From: a virus
IMG/VR virus record: IMGVR_UViG_3300048833_000172
Span: 1 to 49,955 of that record
Reading direction: 5' to 3' (one strand)
DNA: 49,955 nucleotides
Both the position numbers and the translations under genes were made by a program. Below, piece after piece: positions 28,735 through 37,200 of the stretch (its first letter is position 1; each line of letters opens with the position of its first letter). The notes under the pieces were generated by a model. The model had not been told where the DNA came from and searched no databases. It saw only the letters and a program-made list of their open reading frames with translations.

Positions 28735-30786
28735 ATGGCGACCCTGAGCGTCCGGCTACGCAACGAGGCGAACACCTCCACCACCGCCACGCTCACCAGC
28801 GCGTTCGACGTCAGCTTCCAGGTCGAGCGCAACAAGCCCGGGTCCGGGGAGTTCAGTCTCGCCACTCGCGACCCTGTCGCCGCCACGGTCGACGACGGTG
28901 CCGTTGTTCAGTTCCTCGTCAACGGGGTGCCGCGTCTGGCGGCACGCATCAAGAGTCACGACGCGACGCTCATCTCCGTCAACGACGAGGGCCAAGAAGT
29001 CACGACCTACGAGTGCGTCGGCCTGCTCGGCGACTGGGACGGTGCCGTCGTTCAGCTCTCCACCCTCCAGTGTGACGTGGTGCCAACCATGGACGAACGC
29101 ATCTGGAACTGGGCATCAGGCGAGTACTCCACGAACGTGCTGTCCTCGCCGTGGGCCGACGCGGTCGAGATCGCTACACAGGGTTGGGCGTCGCCGTTCT
29201 ACACGGGCCAGCCTGCCGGTTGGTCGGATGGCGACGCGAAGTACCTGTGGGCCGCGAACGGGGCGATCTCCGGCTACGACCTCGACGAGAACGCCCTGCC
29301 TGGCAACTGCTACTTCTATGAGACATTCCTCGTTGACGCCGGGAAGAAGGTCCTGGACTGGTCGGCTGACAACTACGGCCAGCTCTACGTCAACGGCAAG
29401 AAGATGCAGGAGGGGGGCGACTTCCGCAAGAAGCAGACCTACGAGTTCGAGACGACCGCCGGTTTCCTCACCCTCGGCTTCCTTGTCCTCAACGCCGAAG
29501 ATGACGGCCCCCCGGGCGGCAACCCGGGCGGGCTCATCTGGTCGATGCGTCTCAATTCACCAGAAGGGCCGATCCACAGGTCCAGCTCCGATTCGATGCG
29601 CGTGCTCGGCTATCCGTCGTCTGAACCGACGATGTCGATCGGCCAGATCCTCCGTCTGACGCAGGAGTCGAACCTGATCGACACCACATGGACGGTCGGG
29701 GGCACTGACACCACCGACTCGACTGGTGCGTCGTACGCCCCGGAAGCGGCCGTTGGAGAACTCACGTTCAAGATCTACACCGACACACTCCTCGACGTCA
29801 TCGAGGCTATGACCGAGGTGTGGATCGACGTGGTCGTCGCCGTCGACGGCAAGACCCTGTCGCCGTACAAGAAGGGCACCCTGGGCTCGGTGTCGCCACT
29901 TCAGCTCATCACCGGCACCTCGGATGCCGGTGTTGCCGCACCAGGGGCAGTCAACGTCGTCGACCTGTCCTGGGAGGTCACCGAGGCGCAGTTCACGAAG
30001 CTCGCCGCCCGCGACGCCGACGGCTGGTTCGTAGTCGGTTCCGGCGACTCGTGGGGCACGTTCCGCATGGAGCAGATCAACTCCAGGGCCACTGCGGCAG
30101 CGATAGCGAACCGGGTCCTGTCGTTGTACGGACAGGAGAGGCGCACGGCGTCGTTCGAGTACATCCCGCTCAACGAGGCGACCGACCTGCCCTTCATCGC
30201 CTTCGGTGTGTTCGACACCATCAACGTCCCCATCGATGACGAGGGGACGACCTCGCCGCAGTTGGTGCAGGCGATCACCGTCACAAGCGACGAGGACGGC
30301 ATTGCATCGTTCGCTGTCGAGGTCGGGGACCCGGTCACCGAGGAGATCCAGGCGATCGAGAGAGCGTTGAAGCGCGGAGCCCCGGGAACGATCAGCGGCC
30401 TTGCCGCCTCGGCATCCCCAACCTCCGGCAAGACGGCGCACCACACTCTCGCCCGCATGTCGGTGTCGACGCCGACAGCCTCCTCCCCAGCGCACTGCAT
30501 CGCATCTGCTCCCAGTCCATCGCCTGGGACATCCACGGCTCCGTGCCTGTTCATTGGCCTTGTCACGTCGCTACGACTGATTGGCGAGGGGTCCACGGGG
30601 ACCTCGACGGTCACCGTGTCGGACGGCACGACCACATGGACCTTGACGGGCAGCGCGAACGGGTTGGTCGACTTCGAGGGTATCGGCGATCGCTCGTGGA
30701 CCACCAGGACCCAGCTCACAGTGGAGATCGTCGCCGTGGGCCACACCGCCCTGCACGTCTACGCCGACGTCGCCGAAGTGTCCTGA
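28735..30786 (+). CDS. Minor tail protein, Gp37-like (tail tip / baseplate)
   Basis: The 683-residue protein starts with a beta-rich region of the siphovirus ReqiPepy6 Gp37-like type: FDVSFQVERNKPGSGEFSLATRDPVAATVDDGAVVQFLVNG, then an RIKSHDATLISVNDEGQEVTTYECVGLLGDW strand set. A central insert (residues about 130-280) resembles a carbohydrate-binding sandwich. A helical hub section (TDTLLDVIEAMTEVWIDVVV) follows, then a C-terminal beta domain after a Ser/Pro-rich linker. It likely forms the distal hub beneath the tape measure. Here it precedes the head-tail adaptor, contrary to the usual order. Confidence 0.75.
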   Translation: MATLSVRLRNEANTSTTATLTSAFDVSFQVERNKPGSGEFSLATRDPVAATVDDGAVVQFLVNGVPRLAARIKSHDATLISVNDEGQEVTTYECVGLLGDWDGAVVQLSTLQCDVVPTMDERIWNWASGEYSTNVLSSPWADAVEIATQGWASPFYTGQPAGWSDGDAKYLWAANGAISGYDLDENALPGNCYFYETFLVDAGKKVLDWSADNYGQLYVNGKKMQEGGDFRKKQTYEFETTAGFLTLGFLVLNAEDDGPPGGNPGGLIWSMRLNSPEGPIHRSSSDSMRVLGYPSSEPTMSIGQILRLTQESNLIDTTWTVGGTDTTDSTGASYAPEAAVGELTFKIYTDTLLDVIEAMTEVWIDVVVAVDGKTLSPYKKGTLGSVSPLQLITGTSDAGVAAPGAVNVVDLSWEVTEAQFTKLAARDADGWFVVGSGDSWGTFRMEQINSRATAAAIANRVLSLYGQERRTASFEYIPLNEATDLPFIAFGVFDTINVPIDDEGTTSPQLVQAITVTSDEDGIASFAVEVGDPVTEEIQAIERALKRGAPGTISGLAASASPTSGKTAHHTLARMSVSTPTASSPAHCIASAPSPSPGTSTAPCLFIGLVTSLRLIGEGSTGTSTVTVSDGTTTWTLTGSANGLVDFEGIGDRSWTTRTQLTVEIVAVGHTALHVYADVAEVS

Positions 30787-30808
30787 TGAGTGCTCACATC
30801 GCCGCCGC

Positions 30809-30814
30809 TACGCT
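30809..30814 (+). promoter_or_regulatory. -10 box TACGCT before the adaptor gene
   Basis: TACGCT lies six bases before ATG 30821 in a 34-base gap; a leaderless start is likely. Confidence 0.5.
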
Positions 30815-30820
30815 GGTCCC

Positions 30821-31522
30821 ATGCTGAGCGACTACCCCGAGCTGATCTGCGCCGAGGACCTCCCGGTGTCCGGTGACTGCATCGAGAACGCGTCGCTGAG
30901 CGCTGTCGAGGAGGCGGTCGCGGAGGCGAACGTCATCATCTACCGCATGTCGGGCGGCCGTGTGTTCGGCATCCGCGCCGCCACCGTCCGCCCGGCCGTG
31001 CGCTCCAGTCTGACGAGTTGCCAGGAACTGCCGTTCGTGAGGCTGGCTGAACCCGTGCACCGGGTCCTCTGGGTCATGGTCGACGGAGCCATGGTCCCGC
31101 CCGGCAGCTATCGGTTGATGGACCGCAACAAGCTGATCCGCACCGACGGCGAAGCGTGGCCCGCTTGGCAGGACCTGACGAAGGGCCTGAGCGAGGTCGG
31201 GACGTTCGCCGTTCGCTACGAGTACGGCTCCCACGTCGACGCGGTCACGAAGCGCGCAGCGATCGACACGGCCGTCGAGCTGCTCAAGCTCGCCCAGCCT
31301 GACACCGGCAACCGGCGACTTCCCCCGAACGTCACCTCGACCAGGGCGTCGGGCGTCTCACTGACCCTCCAGGACCGCAACCAGCTCATCCGCGAACTCG
31401 GTTCCTACCTGGAGTCGGTCAACCGCTTCATGGCCCTGCACAACCCGCACGCCGAGCCCGCCACGGCCATCTATTCGCCTGACACGTCACCGGCCTTGCA
31501 CGTCCTCGACCGAAACGGTTGA
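30821..31522 (+). CDS. Head-to-tail adaptor
   Basis: The 233-residue protein has the helical core of actinophage head-tail adaptors, SLSAVEEAVAEANVIIYRMSGGRVFGIRAATVRP, then beta strands (VHRVLWVMVDGAMVPPGSYRLMD) and a C-terminal helix pair. It docks onto the portal ring and starts the neck. Its place just before the major tail gene fits. Its residue pattern, not a search, supports the call. Confidence 0.7.
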   Translation: MLSDYPELICAEDLPVSGDCIENASLSAVEEAVAEANVIIYRMSGGRVFGIRAATVRPAVRSSLTSCQELPFVRLAEPVHRVLWVMVDGAMVPPGSYRLMDRNKLIRTDGEAWPAWQDLTKGLSEVGTFAVRYEYGSHVDAVTKRAAIDTAVELLKLAQPDTGNRRLPPNVTSTRASGVSLTLQDRNQLIRELGSYLESVNRFMALHNPHAEPATAIYSPDTSPALHVLDRNG

Positions 31523-31580
31523 TTGATCGACCTGGACCGCCTCAACTGTCGGTAGTTCTGAACAACAGGAGAACGGTCAC

Positions 31581-32303
31581 ATGGCAACCAACCTCGTCGC
31601 CACCCCGGGTCAGCTCCAGGCGTGCATCCTGCGTGTGTCCCGCCTCGATGCGAGCTGCGTCCCCCAGTCGGGCTCGAACAACCAGGTCGTGACCGCCGGT
31701 CTCGCCTCGGTCCAGGCCACCCCGGATACGGAGGAGGCCACCAAGTTCGAGCAGAAGAACGGCTGTGGCACCATCGCATGGCAGGCCGAGGAGGGTTGCG
31801 ACAAGGTCAAGCGGTACACGCTGACCATGGAGCTTGCCACCTTCGACTACGAGCTGCTGGAGCTGCTCACGGGCGGCACGCTGATCCTCGCCGACAACTC
31901 CAACGCCCCGGCCTCGTGGCGGAACAAGGTGATCGGCTTCGCCTCCCCTGGCAACGACACCACCTGCCCGAACGGTGTGTCCCTGGAGGTCTTCACGAAG
32001 GCCGCCTACAACTCCGGCACCTGCTCCTCGCTCGCTGAGGGCACGCCGCAGTACGTGCGTCACATCTTCCCCAGGGCGTTCTTCGTCCCGTCGGACCGCA
32101 ACTTCGAGAACGACATCGCTGTCGCCCGGATGAGCGGCTACTCCACCCCGAACCCGGCGTGGTCGACGGGTGCGACGTCCGACTGGATCGGTGCGACGAC
32201 CCTCCCCGAGGACACCCCGTACGCCCAGATGTTCACCTCGGCCCTGCCGACGGTCTCGAACGCTGGCACCTACGGCGTCCTCGGCGGCGGCTACAACGCC
32301 TGA
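31581..32303 (+). CDS. Major tail protein (tail tube)
   Basis: The 240-residue protein begins MATNLVATPGQLQACILRVSRL and has the alternating strands of siphovirus tube proteins (KRYTLTMELATFDYELLELLTGG, NKVIGFASPG, GVSLEVFTKAAY, YVRHIFPRAFFVPSDRNF). ATG 31581 has AGGAGA eight bases upstream in a 58-base gap, and a very strong terminator follows, as expected for the second most abundant virion protein. A promoter in the gap is likely but no box stands out. Confidence 0.85.
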   Translation: MATNLVATPGQLQACILRVSRLDASCVPQSGSNNQVVTAGLASVQATPDTEEATKFEQKNGCGTIAWQAEEGCDKVKRYTLTMELATFDYELLELLTGGTLILADNSNAPASWRNKVIGFASPGNDTTCPNGVSLEVFTKAAYNSGTCSSLAEGTPQYVRHIFPRAFFVPSDRNFENDIAVARMSGYSTPNPAWSTGATSDWIGATTLPEDTPYAQMFTSALPTVSNAGTYGVLGGGYNA

Positions 32304-32320
32304 CCCGGCTCTCCCGACAA

Positions 32321-32354
32321 CGCAACGGCCCTCGCTTCGGCGGGGGTCGTTGCG
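32321..32354 (+). terminator. 15-bp terminator hairpin with TTCG loop after the major tail gene
   Basis: Bases 32321-32335 pair with 32340-32354, with two G-T pairs, around a TTCG tetraloop closed by C-G. It begins 18 bases after the major tail stop. Next comes a separate promoter at 32366, so expression is reset here. Confidence 0.75.
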
Positions 32355-32365
32355 CGCCGGGCCGG

Positions 32366-32371
32366 TAGTGT
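32366..32371 (+). promoter_or_regulatory. -10 box TAGTGT after the tail tube terminator
   Basis: TAGTGT lies six bases before ATG 32378 and 12 bases after the terminator stem. Confidence 0.5.
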
Positions 32372-32377
32372 GACGCC

Positions 32378-32929
32378 ATGATCCCCGACGTCTCCGAGTG
32401 CGCCGATGCCGTCGAGGCGGCATGTCCAGGGCTCTACAACGACCTCGCCACCCTGCGCGACATCGCCCATGCGGCGGTCGTCGAAGCGGTCGGTGACCTG
32501 CCATGCGGCCGTGACCTGTCGAAGGGTGTGGTGCTCGACCCTGTGGCGGTCGGCCCCGGTAACCACGTCCTCGTCATCCCCGGCCCCGTGAAGCTGGAGC
32601 GCCGTCAGGGCAAGGCTGCACCGCTGATGCAGCTCACCCGCCTCAAGGTGTCCGCGGTCGTCGCCGTCATCTTCGACGGCTACCCGTTGGCGGAGATGGA
32701 GGGTGAGCACGTCTACATCCCTGACTCGGACACCTACGACCGGGCGTCGAAGTTCGTGCTGTCGATCGGCTGGTGCGTCCTGTGCGCCGTGCGCGACGCG
32801 ATCAGCGCCGGGAACCTGCTCGCCACTGTGGACCCCGGCCAGGACATCTCGATCTCGAACGCCACCTTCGAGGACTCCGGTGGCGGTCAGGCGACGGTCG
32901 CCATGAACATCGAGTGGCTGGCACCGTGA
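32378..32929 (+). CDS. Tail terminator / neck protein, putative
   Basis: The 183-residue protein follows the major tail gene and precedes the gp10-like protein and chaperones, the usual neighbourhood of tail terminator or connector proteins. It has an N-terminal helix pair (CADAVEAACPGLYNDLATLRDIAHAAVVEAV), a beta middle (NHVLVIPGPVKLERRQ, VSAVVAVIFDGYPL) and a final strand region (ISISNATFEDSGGGQATVAMNIEWL). Assignment is from context; no signature residue is known. Confidence 0.55.
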   Translation: MIPDVSECADAVEAACPGLYNDLATLRDIAHAAVVEAVGDLPCGRDLSKGVVLDPVAVGPGNHVLVIPGPVKLERRQGKAAPLMQLTRLKVSAVVAVIFDGYPLAEMEGEHVYIPDSDTYDRASKFVLSIGWCVLCAVRDAISAGNLLATVDPGQDISISNATFEDSGGGQATVAMNIEWLAP

Positions 32930-33498
32930 GCGGCAAGACCGAGGTCGAGTTCAACCTCGACAAGGAGTTCATCCTCCCCCTCGATGCGTACCTGAAGGGT
33001 GAGGCCACTCGGGCGGTGCGCAGGGGCGCGTACCGCAACGCCAAGGCGTTCATCTCCCGCCAGATGCGGGTCGCTGTCGACATCGCCCAGAACATCACGG
33101 ATCGCCAGTACCCGAATGCGTACGCCCGCGACGAGCGTCGTCGTCCCATCCCGGGGGCTCCACATCTCAATGACCGCTGGTTCTACACGGTCTCATCTGA
33201 CCCGGAGCGGGGAGCATCGCTCGTGAACGACCACCCGAAGGCGGCCATGCTCATCAAGGGCTTCGACACTCCGTCAGTGATCGAGCCCAAGAACTTCACG
33301 TCCTTCCGCACGGGCAAGCCGGTGCTCATGTTTCCGAAGGGCACGAATGGCGTCGAGTTCGTCTCTACGGGCCGCACGATCCAGCTCCACGATGCCGTCG
33401 TGCGCCCGGTGCCGGTCTCACAGTTGCCCAAGAAGGACAGCGAGACGATCCCGTACCGTGCGATCCGACAAGCACTCCGGCAGGGGCGGCGCGCCTGA
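32926..33498 (+). CDS. Head-tail joining protein, HK97 gp10-like
   Basis: GTG 32926 overlaps the preceding stop as GTGA. The 190-residue product has the gp10-type pattern: a basic N-terminal helix (RAVRRGAYRNAKAFISRQMRVAVDIA), a WFYTVSSDPERGASLVNDHPKAAMLIKGF strand-helix section, and IEPKNFTSF followed by VLMFPKGTNG. HK97 gp10-like proteins complete the neck or tail end. It is followed by the chaperone genes. Confidence 0.7.
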   Translation: MSGKTEVEFNLDKEFILPLDAYLKGEATRAVRRGAYRNAKAFISRQMRVAVDIAQNITDRQYPNAYARDERRRPIPGAPHLNDRWFYTVSSDPERGASLVNDHPKAAMLIKGFDTPSVIEPKNFTSFRTGKPVLMFPKGTNGVEFVSTGRTIQLHDAVVRPVPVSQLPKKDSETIPYRAIRQALRQGRRA

Positions 33499-33511
33499 TC
33501 CAGTGTCACGG

Positions 33512-33517
33512 TACGAT
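33512..33517 (+). promoter_or_regulatory. -10 box TACGAT before the tail chaperone gene
   Basis: TACGAT lies six bases before ATG 33524 in a 25-base gap, no ribosome-binding site between. Confidence 0.5.
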
Positions 33518-33523
33518 GCGCGC

Positions 33524-33868
33524 ATGACCGACGCGAAGATCACCACCTCTGGAGATATGCCCGACCTCGACGCCATGGCTGCCGCCGGGCGCGAGCGGGC
33601 CAAGGAGACCTACCCGTTCCGGTACCTCGGCCGCGAGTGGCACGCCCGCAACGCCGTGCCGTTCGGCAAGCTTGTCGAGACCATCTCCGGTGAGGTCACC
33701 CTCGACTCCGCCCTGGACGCCATCGTCGCGTACCTCGTCGAGGACGAGCGCGAGGAGTTCCGTGAGGCCATCCTCGCCGACGAGAACGTCACGCCGTCAG
33801 AGCTGGCGATGCTCTCCACGTTCTTCAACGAGAAGTCCCAGGAGTCCGTGGGAAACGCCGATTCCTGA
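33524..33868 (+). CDS. Tail assembly chaperone, short form (gpG-like)
   Basis: The 114-residue acidic helical protein (REWHARNAVPFGKLVETISGEVTLDSALDAIVAYLVEDEREEFREAIL) lies immediately before the tape measure, where siphoviruses encode gpG. The start is set by TACGAT six bases upstream of ATG 33524; the longer frame overlaps the neighbour. It holds a canonical slippery heptamer in its last codons, so a fraction of ribosomes continues into the gpT frame (see 33524-34203). Confidence 0.85.
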   Translation: MTDAKITTSGDMPDLDAMAAAGRERAKETYPFRYLGREWHARNAVPFGKLVETISGEVTLDSALDAIVAYLVEDEREEFREAILADENVTPSELAMLSTFFNEKSQESVGNADS

Positions 33869-34203
33869 CGTGGTTCCCGGTCCTCCGGGTCTACTGGACA
33901 CAGATCGAGGGTGACCTGCTGCGCCGCGGCATCGACCCGTTCGAGCTGACGGTGCGCCAGATGGTCTCCGTGGCGGAGTCATGGTTCCTCTCACACTTCG
34001 CGCCCCACGAATGGGGTGAGATTCGCGAGAAGCTGGAGGACTCCACCTCCGGCGAGTCGACGACGATCACTGACGCTCAGGGCGCCCCGATCCCGGTGTC
34101 GCGCAAGGCGCTCGACGACATGAACGAGATGCTCGCCGCCGCCGGAGGGTTCGGTCCCCCGCCGGAGCCGGACCCTGGAGCAGAATCACTCGATCCCTCC
34201 TAA
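33524..34203 (+). CDS. Tail assembly chaperone, frameshift product (gpGT-like)
   Basis: The product is a join of 33524-33856 with 33856-34203 after a -1 shift, giving about 226 residues. The shifted part begins RRFLTWFPVLRVYWTQIEGDLLRRGIDPFELTVRQM and ends in a Pro-rich acidic tail; its SWFLSHFAPHEWGEI stretch is typical of the T domain. It has no good independent start near the slip site, which supports frameshifting as the only route. gpG and gpGT coat the tape measure and recruit tube subunits. The stop TAA forms the first bases of the tape measure promoter TAACCT. Confidence 0.85.
33850..33856 (+). other. Programmed -1 frameshift slippery site GGGAAAC
   Basis: In the gpG frame the bases read as G GGA AAC, the standard X XXY YYZ layout for -1 slippage. 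After the slip, translation resumes at C33856 in a frame that stays open to 34203. The unshifted frame stops at 33868, 12 bases later. Confidence 0.9.
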
Positions 34204-34206
34204 CCT
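34201..34206 (+). promoter_or_regulatory. -10 box TAACCT before the tape measure gene
   Basis: TAACCT includes the stop codon of gpGT and lies six bases before ATG 34213. Confidence 0.45.
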
Positions 34207-34212
34207 GTCGCC

Positions 34213-37200
34213 ATGGCGCAGCAGGTAGGTGACGACTTCGTCGTCAACGTCGACGCACTCATCGCTGTCGGCATCGACCCCGCAACGCTGCGCACCGCCG
34301 TCAATCAGGCGGAGCAGTTCGGCAAGAACTTCGGGTCCAGCATCGCTGGTGCCGCCAACAAGTCCTTCGGCTCGATGGCGGAGGACCTCACCAAGGCCCT
34401 GACCGGCGCCAAGACCAAGGGCGAGCGCGACCGCGCCATCCGTGAGATCTCCCGGCAGTACGAGAATCTCGCCAAGGAAGTGCTCGCTGCCGCCCAGCAG
34501 GTGGGCCGTTCCGTCGGGGGGATGGACGAGGGCCTTGGCAGGACGGCGTCCCAGGCGCGCGCCACCAGTGATGCTGTCGGTGGGGTCGGTGACGCTTTCG
34601 ATCGGGCTGCTGCATCTGCTCGCCGCATGGCCGCAGGGACGGACAACACGTTCGATCGCTCGGCCACTGACGCCGACGCGTTCGCCGCATCCATCCGCAA
34701 GATCAATGCCGCCGTCGACGGCATGGAGCAGAACTTCGCCTCGCTGTCGAACATCATCTCGGCGTCACTCGGCAAGGCGCGCACGGAGTTTGCCGTCATC
34801 GAGCAGACGGCACAGCAGTTCCGCGGCATCGCGAAGCAGCAGGAACGCCTGCAGGCCCAGGCGGCAAAGGACCAGGCGCGGGTCTCGTTCCAGGAACAGA
34901 AGGCCCTCGACCGTCAGCGCGAGCAGGAGCGAGCAGCGTCACTGCGCTCCAGTCTCACTCAGCAGAAGTCAGCGCTCGCCCAGGAGAACGCGGCCTTCAA
35001 CGCGTCGCTCCAGTCGAACCTCGTCGCCGAGAAGGGCTTCCAGCAGCGCCGCACCGCCCTCGTGCAGGCCGGGCTGCTCGCCACCCGCTCCCTGTATCAG
35101 GGGCTTGCCTCCGGCACGTCGTCGGTCGTCTCTGCCGCGTATTCAGCAATTGTCTCCGCCACCAAGCGTGGCGAGGATCAGGTCACCGCAGCGAACCGTC
35201 AGGGCCTCCAGGAACGACGGGCACAGCAGGAGCGGTTTGCTCAGCAGTCCATCGCCGACGTCCGCCGTCAGCAGGGTGCTGCTGCCGCGGTGCAGGCCCA
35301 GGTCAATCAGGGTGGTGTGATCGGTGCCGTCACGGGGCAGTCTGCCGCTGGCAACCTCCTGCGCGGCGGACTGTTCGGCGCCGGAGCGGTCGGCGGGGCA
35401 TTGGGTCTCCGTCAGCTCACTGAGGCGGCCTCTGGCTTCGAGGCCAACCTCCGGGTGTTCGCCGCCCTGAACGATGAACTCGGTGATACGCCAGGGCTCC
35501 TGGAGCAGATCCGTCAAACATCTCTCGATCTCGGCAACGACATCGCGCTCCCGGGAGTTTCTGCGGCAGATGCCGCCTCGGCCATCACGGCGCTCGCGAA
35601 GACTGGCCTCGACCTGGAGGACTCGATGGGCGCGGCGAGGGGGTCGCTGCTCCTCGCCCGGTTCGCCGGGATCGATTTCGCCGAGTCTGCCCGCACCATC
35701 GGCTCAACTCTCAACGCCCTCAAGCTGGAGGGCTCCGATGCGACCGCTGTTGTCGACGGCTTCTCTGCGGCGCTGAAGAACTCCGGCGGCGCCACGTTCG
35801 ATGAGTTGCGGCAGGCGCAGTCGCAGTCGCTGCTGGTGTTCCGCAACGCGTTCGCCGGTGCTGAGCGGCCGCTGGAGATCATGAACAACCTCAACGCGTC
35901 GTTGGCATTGTTCTCCCGGAACGCCCTGCGAGGGTCTGACGCGGGTACGTCGCTGAAGACCTTCATCTCATCGCTGTCGGGCCTGTCGGACAAGACCAAG
36001 GGGATGATCGAGGATCTCGTGCTCTCTGCCGACAGGGCGCTGGCGGGTACCGGCAAGTCGTTCGGCGGTGGCAACTTCTTGTTCCGCGCCAACGGCGAGG
36101 CCCGCACGTTTGCTGAGACGATTGATCTCATCAAGGTCGCCTTCAGGACCCTCGACCCCAAGCAGCGGGCCGAGGATATGCGGACCATCTTCGGCTCCGA
36201 CGCCATCCGTGCAGCGCAGATCTTCTTCAACACCCAGGAAGACGAACTCGCTAACCTCGTTGCGGAGATCGAATCGGCCGGTGGGCTCACCGAGAAGCTG
36301 GCGAAGGCCCAGAACCAGGGCCTGAAGGCATCGCTTGATGCCTTCATCTCCACCATCGAGACGGCGTTCATCAAGGTGTTCGCTGTCGTCGACAAGCCGC
36401 TCGGAAAGATCATCACCGCTGTCTCTGACGGCATCGGCGCCCTCGTCAATGACAAGGCGTTCGGTGGTCTGCGCACGGCCCTACTCGGGGTTGCGGCAGC
36501 CCTCACAGCAGTGCTCGCGGCGAAGGGTGGGCTGGAGGTTCTGCGGCTGACCGGCATCCTCCTGTCGTCGTTCGCCTCCCCGCTCGGTGCCGTCATCCTG
36601 GCCCTCTCCGCTGTCGGTGCGGCCATCGGATTCGTGCTGGGCCAGTCGGAGCCACTGCGTCAGGCGCTGGGCCGCCTGTTCGACCGCATCCGTGAGGGGG
36701 GGGCGAAGGCGGCGGAGGGTCCACTCGGCAAGATCGGCGAGGTCTTCCAGCGCGTCCGCGCCCAGGTGGAGCGTGCCGCTGAGGTCGTCGGCTTCTTCAT
36801 CACCCTGCTCATCGACTCCGACATCCGCAAGCGTTTCATCGAGTGGCAGGAGCTGGACCCCAACGTCGAGAAGGAGGGGCTGCTCGGCTTCTTCCTGAAC
36901 CTGATCGACGCCGTGCCGAAGGTCGTCAAGGCGATCATCGACGGCTTCAAGGAGGCCGTGTCGTTCATCAAGCGGGTGGCGACTGACCCATCGTTCGAGA
37001 CGTTCCGCAAGGCAGTGCTGGGCGCCGCTGCTGGCGTCGGGGCACTTGTCGTCGCCATCAAGGGCATCAACGCCGCCAAGGTGGCGCTCACCGGCCTGCG
37101 CACCGTCGCAACTGTGGCGGCGGGGTTCGCCTCACCGTTCGGCATCGCCGCCATCGCCATCGGCGCCCTCGCCGCCGGGTTCGTCATCCTCTACCAGAAG

